Shown piece after piece: positions 22,834 to 24,578 of a stretch of DNA of 24,578 nt (within the stretch, counting starts at the first letter, position 1; each line of letters begins with the position of its first letter). The position numbers and the translations under genes are program-made. The DNA comes from a virus. The notes beneath the pieces were generated by a model, which was not told where the DNA came from, ran no database searches, and saw only the letters and a list, made by a program, of their open reading frames with translations. The stretch is taken from positions 1-24,578 of the IMG/VR virus record IMGVR_UViG_3300009167_000031, one strand, 5' to 3'.

Positions 22834-23937
22834 TTATCCTCCGGAAATAGCTTTCTGTGTTTCGGGATCTTTCATCCCGGCTTCAATAGCCTCTTCTAGA
22901 GACTTGAACTTGTAGCGTGGATCAACCTTCGGCCGGGAGACGGGCTCCCTTGCCGGGGTCCTGGAGGCTCGATCCAAAGTCGGAGGAAGATCGGAACCGT
23001 TACCGCCCTTGACCTTGGCAAACAACTTCGGGAACTTAGCCGCAAATTCCTCTGGCGTCATGGACTCCTCGTCGATCACCGGAGCTGACGGTGCTGATTC
23101 GCCCTTCGCCTTCTTCTGGAACTCGTGGATTTCCTTGATCGTTTCTCTGGCTATCTCCTGAATCGGCCGGTGCTGATTCTCTTTCGCAGATAGCTTGGTC
23201 TGGAAGACGCTGATAACCTGTTCCTGTGTGGCGCTGCGGCCGTCCTCGAGCTTAACGTCCTCAATCGGATATTCCTTTTGAGCGTCCTCGATGGTTACGG
23301 CAACGCGCCGGAAGACGGCGTCCAGAAGCATCATCTGGGCGACCTTCTTCACTTCCTTGATCTCCTGGTCCTGTTTATACTGCCTCAGGACGACTCCCTT
23401 TTCGTAGTCCGTGATGTAGTCTGGATCTACGCCGTACTCCTTGAGAATCTGTTCCTCGGTCTTGTCTCCTGTAGTCGTCACCACAGGCTGACCAGGCGTC
23501 TTCTCTTGCTCCGGCTTCGCTCCGACCTTATCCTGCGCTGCCGCCAGCATGGCGTCCAAGCGCTTGGCCTGTTCGAGCAGCTGTTTGTTCCTGGCGTCAA
23601 ACTCCGTCTCCCACTTCTTCCTGTCTTCTGAGTCGGCCTGACGCTTCTGGGTGTAGTCAAACCCCTGCTGAGCCATATCGATGAGCTGCTTCTTGCTGTA
23701 GACCGGGACTTCCTTACCCTTGTGCTTGAGGACCTCGATAGGCTTCCTGTCCTTGCTTTCTGTCCCAACGGGCGGACAGTCAGGACACTCGTCTTCGTCG
23801 GCCTTCTTAGCGGGCGGGGCGGGGGCGGTCTCCGGCTCTACGGCTTCAGCCCATCCCTTGGCGAAAAGATCGTCGAAATGTACCTGTGAAGCCTGCTTCC
23901 CTTCCGGTTTCGCTTGGGCTTCTTTCTCTTCTGGCAT
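22834..23937 (-). CDS. Scaffold-like capsid assembly protein
   Basis: This protein has 367 residues starting at the ATG at 23937, since AAGGAG ends 5 bases upstream. A GTG at 23943 overlaps that SD and is unlikely. It is highly charged and helical, with coiled-coil segments at about 90-145 (EFDARNKQLLEQAKRLDAML) and 180-280 (RQYKQDQEIKEVKKVAQMML, EIARETIKEIHEFQKKAKGE), Pro/Ala-rich linkers and a CPDC pair near residue 52. The C-terminus is basic then acidic (RYKFKSLEEAIEAGMKDPE). Location between portal and coat protein, charge and coiled coils are the classic signature of an internal scaffold. The end of the gene has no protease motif. Confidence 0.65.
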   Translation of the reverse strand: MPEEKEAQAKPEGKQASQVHFDDLFAKGWAEAVEPETAPAPPAKKADEDECPDCPPVGTESKDRKPIEVLKHKGKEVPVYSKKQLIDMAQQGFDYTQKRQADSEDRKKWETEFDARNKQLLEQAKRLDAMLAAAQDKVGAKPEQEKTPGQPVVTTTGDKTEEQILKEYGVDPDYITDYEKGVVLRQYKQDQEIKEVKKVAQMMLLDAVFRRVAVTIEDAQKEYPIEDVKLEDGRSATQEQVISVFQTKLSAKENQHRPIQEIARETIKEIHEFQKKAKGESAPSAPVIDEESMTPEEFAAKFPKLFAKVKGGNGSDLPPTLDRASRTPAREPVSRPKVDPRYKFKSLEEAIEAGMKDPETQKAISGG

Positions 23938-23942
23938 GATCA

Positions 23943-23948
23943 CTCCTT
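23943..23948 (-). promoter_or_regulatory. Shine-Dalgarno sequence that fixes the scaffold start
   Basis: AAGGAG (minus strand) ends at 23943, five bases upstream of the ATG at 23937. The alternative GTG at 23943 would overlap it, so the ATG is the better start. Confidence 0.75.
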
Positions 23949-23959
23949 AGCGGTTAGTG

Positions 23960-24578
23960 TTATTGCACACTCGTCATTTGGCGAGTTCTTGCCACTTCTG
24001 GCGTAACAGTAGCCCCTTCGGCCATCGTCTGAGGGGGTGGAACCTGTGGCTGGGCCATCTGGGCCTGAGCCGCCTGGGCTTGCTGGGCCATAGCCGCAAG
24101 CTTCTGCATCTTCATCATGTGCTCCATGATGTGATTCTGCAGCCCGGTCCATGTCTCGAGATCCCAGCGCATGGCCTCTTCGGACTTGGCCAGGTCGGTG
24201 TGTTCTGTCATGTGAATAGCATCGTCGTCGTGGAGGTAGATGAACACGCCGCCCTTATCACGCTCGTTCTTCCAGACCCCACTGAGGAACGCCTGGTTCT
24301 CTCTGCGGGCCCTAGATTCGTCGATATAGTCGGACTTCAGGGACTCCTCGATGTCCCCCTCTCCGAGCATACGGATGAACTTGGCCGGATCCTTGAGGAC
24401 TCCGGTCTGCCACAGCTCGATGAGCAGGCGCTGTTGCACAATACGGGACTGCTTCATGTGCACTCCCTGCTCGAGCTTGACATCGTAGTTGTTCTCGAGG
24501 TCCGCGCCCTCGAACATGTCGACGGACGTGGCCTCGCCCTGGCCGACGATCTTGATCTTGCGTTCTTTGTTGTAGTAA
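23960..24578 (-). CDS. Portal protein, C-terminal part (start beyond right edge)
   Basis: The frame is open from 24577 at the window edge to a TAA at 23960, so at least 205 residues are visible and the beginning is missing. A Met at 24517 is internal: in-frame coding sequence continues upstream (YYNKERKIKIVGQGEATSVD). Visible features include KLEQGVHMKQSRIVQQRLLI, a helical acidic part (NQAFLSGVWKNERDKGGVFI) and a Met/His/Gln-rich helix at the end (NHIMEHMMKMQKLAAMAQQA) with a Pro/Gln-rich tail. Long helical, Gln-rich C-termini followed by a scaffold gene and then a coat gene are typical of portal proteins of short-tailed phages. The call rests on layout as much as on sequence, and a terminase-portal fusion or other head protein is less likely. 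Confidence 0.6.
   Translation of the reverse strand, partial: YYNKERKIKIVGQGEATSVDMFEGADLENNYDVKLEQGVHMKQSRIVQQRLLIELWQTGVLKDPAKFIRMLGEGDIEESLKSDYIDESRARRENQAFLSGVWKNERDKGGVFIYLHDDDAIHMTEHTDLAKSEEAMRWDLETWTGLQNHIMEHMMKMQKLAAMAQQAQAAQAQMAQPQVPPPQTMAEGATVTPEVARTRQMTSVQ

Overview
This window reads as the virion-structure part of a tailed double-stranded DNA bacteriophage genome, most likely a short-tailed (podovirus-like) phage known only from environmental sequence. I recognise 26 protein-coding genes, all on the minus strand, so transcription runs from position 24578 towards 1. They tile the window with gaps of at most about 40 bases or small overlaps. No stretch above 300 bases lacks a gene. 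I found no tRNA, rRNA, CRISPR array, integrase, transposase, tail sheath or tape-measure gene. The absence of a sheath and tape measure, together with an adaptor and a large nozzle-like protein, is the main reason for the short-tail inference. Genes end at TAA, TAG and TGA, so the standard bacterial code fits. The host cannot be named from the sequence.

Region by region, in transcription order. (1) Head module, 24578-19928: the C-terminal part of a portal protein (cut by the window edge), a scaffold-like protein, the HK97-fold major capsid protein, two tandem paralogous small proteins that may decorate the head, a strong UUCG-loop hairpin, and two small unknown proteins. (2) Neck and tail module, 19928-15745: a head-tail adaptor, a 900-residue nozzle/tail-hub protein with extra beta domains inserted, a small unknown protein and a small virion protein. 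(3) A 49-residue charged peptide, followed by a fused glycosyltransferase-methyltransferase (14323-15567). (4) Adsorption module, 14318-4388: two right-handed beta-helix proteins, several lectin-like (LamG/concanavalin-type) fibre proteins, and a 1146-residue fibre with 25 copies of a short beta repeat and an embedded polyglycine domain. (5) Probable ejection/internal virion module, 4369-1: a one-helix membrane protein, three small proteins rich in Gly, Ala, Met and Asn, a 350-residue helical protein, and the first 448 residues of a larger protein that runs off the left edge.

The genes plausibly work together as one late operon. The scaffold and capsid protein assemble the head around the portal. 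The adaptor and nozzle close it. The fibres and beta-helix proteins bind or degrade host-surface glycans, and the terminal genes supply proteins injected with DNA. Translation appears tightly coupled: nine gene junctions place the stop codon inside or against the next gene's Shine-Dalgarno sequence (TAGGAGG or TAAGGAG), and three use a TAATG overlap. The hairpin after the capsid/decoration genes sits where many phages attenuate transcription after the capsid gene.
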